From Acidimicrobiaceae bacterium (GTDB lineage Bacteria > Actinomycetota > Acidimicrobiia > Acidimicrobiales > Ilumatobacteraceae), in assembly GCA_003455715.1 (NCBI GenBank), contig DMQJ01000027.1, positions 1-8,841 on the forward strand: a DNA stretch of 8,841 nt. The letters are read 5' to 3'. Shown here piece after piece: positions 6,707 to 8,841 of the stretch. Under the pieces are notes generated by a model. That model was given only the letters and a program-made list of their open reading frames with translations. It searched no databases and had not been told where the DNA came from. How positions within the stretch are numbered: the first letter of the stretch is position 1; each line of letters starts with the position of its first letter. The position numbers and the translations under genes were made by a program.

Positions 6707-7695
6707 CGGTCATCGAGCGTACCCAGTGCGTACGCCTCGTAGTCGACCCCGAAGTCGGCGTACAGGTGGCGGCAGCGTTCGCTCCACGCCAACGCCGGCC
6801 GCGACGAGATGCGGTGCACCACCTGCAGCACCCCGCCCTCATACACCCGGTACTCGGCCCAGGTGCCAGGGAAGTCCTTCACGCAGCCCACTTCGATGCT
6901 CGGCGCACCGCATGCCATGTGCCGTACGCGGTGCCGATGCGTGTGGCCGGCGGTGTACGCCAGCAACGCCGGTCGCCGGGCGAACACGTCGCTCAGCGCA
7001 TCGCTGGGGTCGGGGTGCAGCCCGAAATAGTCGTCGCTGCGATGGGTCTCGCCATGCGCTCCGCCCGGCAGCCACTGCTGGTGATGCCCCATCACCAGCA
7101 CCGGCCGGTCGGTGTCGGCGCCCACCGTGTCGAGCCAGTCGATCTGTTCGGCGGTGAGCCAGCCGGTGGTGCGTTCGGGAATGACCGTATCGAGCAGGGC
7201 GATGGAGATGCCCGGCAACTCGATGAGTTGGTCGCCGGCGTACTCGTGCTGGCCCCTGTACGCGTCGTGGTTGCCACGCACGACATGTAGCCGTGGGCCG
7301 AACGCGGTGCGGTAACAGGCTTCGAACGCCGCCCACTCGTGGGGCAGGCCGTCGGCCGACAGGTCGCCCTTGACGATGACGGCTGCCGGATCGACGGCGG
7401 CGATTTCGGCCACCGCGGCCTGGTTCATCGTGTCTGGGTAGGGCGGCTCGCCCGGTGCCGACCGTTGGATCGGCCCCTGGGGATGGTCGTCGATGCGCCC
7501 GCACTCGACCTCGCCGAAATGCACGTCATTGACGGTGGCAACTCGGCACAACAGCTCGCCGGCCGGGCGCGCCAGGGTGTGGAACGCCTGCCCGAACAGG
7601 TCGTACGGCGTGCCCGGGTCGAGGTGCTCGACCCGCACGACCACCTGCCCGGCATGCCACACCGCCATGTCGTCGGCAACGGTCGTCAACTCCAC
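6682..7695 (-). CDS. Calcineurin-like metallophosphoesterase with N-terminal beta domain
   Basis: A dinuclear metallophosphoesterase of 337 aa, or 345 if started at ATG 7719; the numbers here count from that ATG. The metal motifs are in order: TVNDVHFGE (Asp65, His67), VKGDLSADG (Asp119), VRGNHDAYRG (Asn150, His151, Asp152), VMGHHQQW (His212) and YTAGHTHRHRV (His259, His261). All ligands are present, so the enzyme should be active on a phosphomono- or diester; the substrate is unknown, and a cAMP/Icc-like or purple-phosphatase-like role is possible. Residues 9-60 (HLDPGTPYDLFGQAFHTLARP) look like a short fibronectin-III/purple-phosphatase-type beta domain. No signal peptide is seen, so it is probably cytoplasmic. 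I prefer GTG 7695 because TACGGT lies 7 nt upstream, as in the other leaderless genes, and VELTTVADD looks like the natural beginning. First gene of the minus-strand operon. Confidence 0.9.
   Translation of the reverse strand: MELTTVADDMAVWHAGQVVVRVEHLDPGTPYDLFGQAFHTLARPAGELLCRVATVNDVHFGEVECGRIDDHPQGPIQRSAPGEPPYPDTMNQAAVAEIAAVDPAAVIVKGDLSADGLPHEWAAFEACYRTAFGPRLHVVRGNHDAYRGQHEYAGDQLIELPGISIALLDTVIPERTTGWLTAEQIDWLDTVGADTDRPVLVMGHHQQWLPGGAHGETHRSDDYFGLHPDPSDALSDVFARRPALLAYTAGHTHRHRVRHMACGAPSIEVGCVKDFPGTWAEYRVYEGGVLQVVHRISSRPALAWSERCRHLYADFGVDYEAYALGTLDDRCCTIPLR
6716..6721 (-). promoter_or_regulatory. Possible internal TACGCT -10 box before the MDMPI-fold gene
   Basis: TACGCT on the minus strand ends 9 nt before ATG 6706. 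It sits inside the metallophosphoesterase coding region, so chance occurrence is a real alternative. The absence of any Shine-Dalgarno sequence for this gene slightly favours it. Confidence 0.25.
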
Positions 7696-7702
7696 GGGTA
7701 GC

Positions 7703-7708
7703 ACCGTA
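7703..7708 (-). promoter_or_regulatory. TACGGT -10 box of the metallophosphoesterase operon
   Basis: TACGGT on the minus strand ends 7 nt before GTG 7695, the same layout as the other leaderless starts here. If it is used, the ATG at 7719 lies upstream of the transcript and cannot be the start. Confidence 0.45.
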
Positions 7709-7757
7709 GTCGTGTGCATCCCGACCCCACCCGCTAGCTCACGACGACAGGCGTCGG

Positions 7758-7775
7758 GACGTGGTGGACGTGGCG
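7758..7775. repeat. 9-bp tandem direct repeat in the divergent intergenic region
   Basis: GACGTGGTG (7758-7766) is followed directly by GACGTGGCG (7767-7775), eight of nine bases identical. It lies upstream of both divergent promoters, and the CGTGG core recurs in the right arm of the nearby palindrome (7811-7815). It could be a binding site, or simply G+C-rich chance. Confidence 0.4.
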
Positions 7776-7798
7776 ACCCGTGTCAGTCTCCGTCAAGG

Positions 7799-7819
7799 AG
7801 TGCCACGCAGCGTGGTACT
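7799..7819. promoter_or_regulatory. 21-bp near-perfect palindrome, candidate operator
   Basis: The half-sites AGTGCCACGC (7799-7808) and GCGTGGTACT (7810-7819) flank a central A and match at nine of ten positions; the exception is G7802 against T7816. The palindrome lies between the divergent metallophosphoesterase operon and the membrane protein gene, ending 5 bp before the TACACT -10 box of the latter. That position overlaps the -35 region and would suit a repressor dimer. The regulator is not identifiable from the window. Confidence 0.5.
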
Positions 7820-7824
7820 TCCAC

Positions 7825-7830
7825 TACACT
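7825..7830 (+). promoter_or_regulatory. TACACT -10 box of the membrane protein gene
   Basis: TACACT ends 13 nt before GTG 7844, leaving a leader of only a few bases. No Shine-Dalgarno sequence is visible. CACTGT occurs twice between the box and the start codon (7831-7836 and 7840-7845). Confidence 0.4.
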
Positions 7831-7843
7831 CACTGTCAACACT

Positions 7844-8841
7844 GTGAGCGCGCACCGTGACGGGACCCCTGCTCCGCCGATCGACCTTTCGGGCCCTGGT
7901 CGTGAACGCGGCGAACGCACCGTCAATCCGACGCGGCTTCGTACTGCCGTCATTGTCGTGTCGAGTGTGTTGGGAGTGCTGTCGCTCGCCGGTGCCCTCG
8001 TCGACAGTGCCACCGGTTCCATCGCCTATGTCGCCGCCATCGGGACGGCGGCGATGGTGGTGCTGCTCGTCGCTGCGCAGGCCGGAGGTGCCGCCCGGGC
8101 GTGGCGATTCATCGGTATCGGCATCTCCATCTGGACCGTCACCGCGTTCCTGGTCACGCTGGTCAGCGACGCCGACGTCAAGAGCATTCCCGACCTGGTC
8201 ATCAACATCGGCTACACCGTCGGCTACCTACCGGTGTTGCTCGGACTTGCAGAGTTGGCCGACCCGCGATTGAAGGTGCGCCGCTGGAGTGGTCTGGTCG
8301 ACGGAGTGTTGGTGTTCTTGGTGCTGTACGGCGTCATCTGGTTGCTGGTGGTCGAGGCGGTCGCCTACGACAGCGAACTTCCGGTCATCGAACGAGCCTT
8401 CAGTTCGCTCTACCCAGCTGGCGACATCGCCATGGTGATGTTGGCCGTGCGCGTGATGGCCAGCCGCATGGCTCGACGGCGCGTGGCCCTCTTGCTAGTG
8501 GGTGGCTCGTTGCTGTGCGCCATCGCCGACACGATGCTCATGGTGCTGTACCTGGTGAACCCCGACGGCGAGTATCCCATCACCGACCTGCTCTACATGT
8601 CCGGGCTGGCGACCCTCGCCCTCGCCGCCCTGTGGAGCCTGCTCCCCGCCCCGCCGCCGGTGGCCGACCACCGCGCGGCTTCGCGTCGGGCACCGGTGTT
8701 GGTCACCTCTGCCGCGGTCATTCCCGCTCTTGTGCTGCTCGGCGTCGTTGCGTTCACCGATCGCAACGTCGCCCTGGTGCCGGTGGCCGTGTGGTTGGCC
8801 GCCATGGTCTTGGTGCTCGCCCTGCGCAGCAAGATCGGAAG
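7844..8841 (+). CDS. Polytopic membrane protein, probable sensor region of a signalling protein (3' end missing)
   Basis: 332 codons are present and the frame is open to the window end. After a soluble, charged N-terminus of about 32 residues there are about ten hydrophobic segments, near 34-53, 60-80, 88-107, 117-137, 150-171, 186-206, 213-238, 246-267, 284-303 and 308-327. The SLYPAGDIAMVMLAVRVM stretch (188-205) and the later YPITDLLYMSGL (244-255) resemble, in my recollection, the membrane sensor domains that precede GGDEF or EAL domains in actinobacterial cyclic-di-GMP proteins. No output domain is inside the window, so this role is inference; a transporter or plain membrane protein is possible. 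The start GTG 7844 is the first plausible start after the TACACT box, and hydrophobic sequence follows in the same frame. The final codons overlap a 10-base adapter-like string and should not be trusted. Confidence 0.8.
   Translation, partial: MSAHRDGTPAPPIDLSGPGRERGERTVNPTRLRTAVIVVSSVLGVLSLAGALVDSATGSIAYVAAIGTAAMVVLLVAAQAGGAARAWRFIGIGISIWTVTAFLVTLVSDADVKSIPDLVINIGYTVGYLPVLLGLAELADPRLKVRRWSGLVDGVLVFLVLYGVIWLLVVEAVAYDSELPVIERAFSSLYPAGDIAMVMLAVRVMASRMARRRVALLLVGGSLLCAIADTMLMVLYLVNPDGEYPITDLLYMSGLATLALAALWSLLPAPPPVADHRAASRRAPVLVTSAAVIPALVLLGVVAFTDRNVALVPVAVWLAAMVLVLALRSKIG
8832..8841 (+). other. Terminal 10 bases identical to the start of a common Illumina adapter
   Basis: AGATCGGAAG, the last ten bases of the window, equals the first ten bases of the widely used TruSeq-type adapter. 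Its exact position at the end suggests untrimmed adapter carried into the assembly, although genuine coding sequence is not excluded. Confidence 0.6.

Noticed and set aside
7857..8273. A 138-codon plus-strand frame beginning with ATP-like MTGPLLRR
   Set aside because: It is out of frame with the hydrophobic membrane protein, whose frame runs uninterrupted to the window end. Ser/Pro/Arg-rich shadow composition.

Overview
The window looks like a chromosomal stretch from a high-G+C actinobacterium. I favour the class Acidimicrobiia (Ilumatobacter-like), with moderate confidence. The basis is the strong G/C third-position bias, an aminotransferase very close to a mycobacterial type, a mycothiol-linked DinB/maleylpyruvate-isomerase fold protein, an MT0933-like small protein, and many genes with a TANNNT -10 box only 6-9 nt from the start codon (leaderless style). 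I see no transposase, integrase, phage gene, tRNA, rRNA or CRISPR. No gene-free stretch exceeds 300 bases; the longest gap is about 150 bp. Both ends cut genes, and the last 10 bases equal the start of a common Illumina adapter, so the window is probably a whole contig whose right end is suspect.

Left part (1-3044): the 3' end of a secreted cupredoxin, then a PLP aminotransferase (+). Convergent to it is a YafV/NIT2-type omega-amidase (-), and divergent from that is a TetR regulator (+). The aminotransferase and amidase could form a glutamine transaminase/omega-amidase route, in which transamination of glutamine or asparagine is pulled forward by deamidation of the 2-oxo acid. The TetR protein is placed to control the amidase.

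Middle (3027-4497): a COG3818-like GNAT acetyltransferase (-) is convergent with, and overlaps, the TetR gene. It diverges from msrA (+) through a 42-bp region with overlapping promoters. msrA is followed by a strong hairpin and a 57-aa Lys/Asp-rich helical protein resembling MT0933-type antitoxins, with no toxin partner beside it.

Right part (4501-7719): a tight minus-strand operon, read from right to left: a calcineurin-type metallophosphoesterase, a DinB/MDMPI-fold metal protein, a CaiB/BaiF (class III) CoA-transferase and a nucleoside 2-deoxyribosyltransferase-like enzyme. Junctions overlap by 25, 4 and 4 bp. The combination does not match a pathway I know.

Divergent from it, across a 148-bp intergenic region holding a 21-bp near-palindrome, is a polytopic membrane protein (332 codons present, cut by the end). 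It looks like the membrane sensor half of a signalling protein whose output domain lies beyond the window.

The strongest second-look items are the transaminase/omega-amidase pair, the shared leaderless promoter pattern, the palindrome before the membrane sensor, the mixed four-gene operon, and the adapter match at the contig end.
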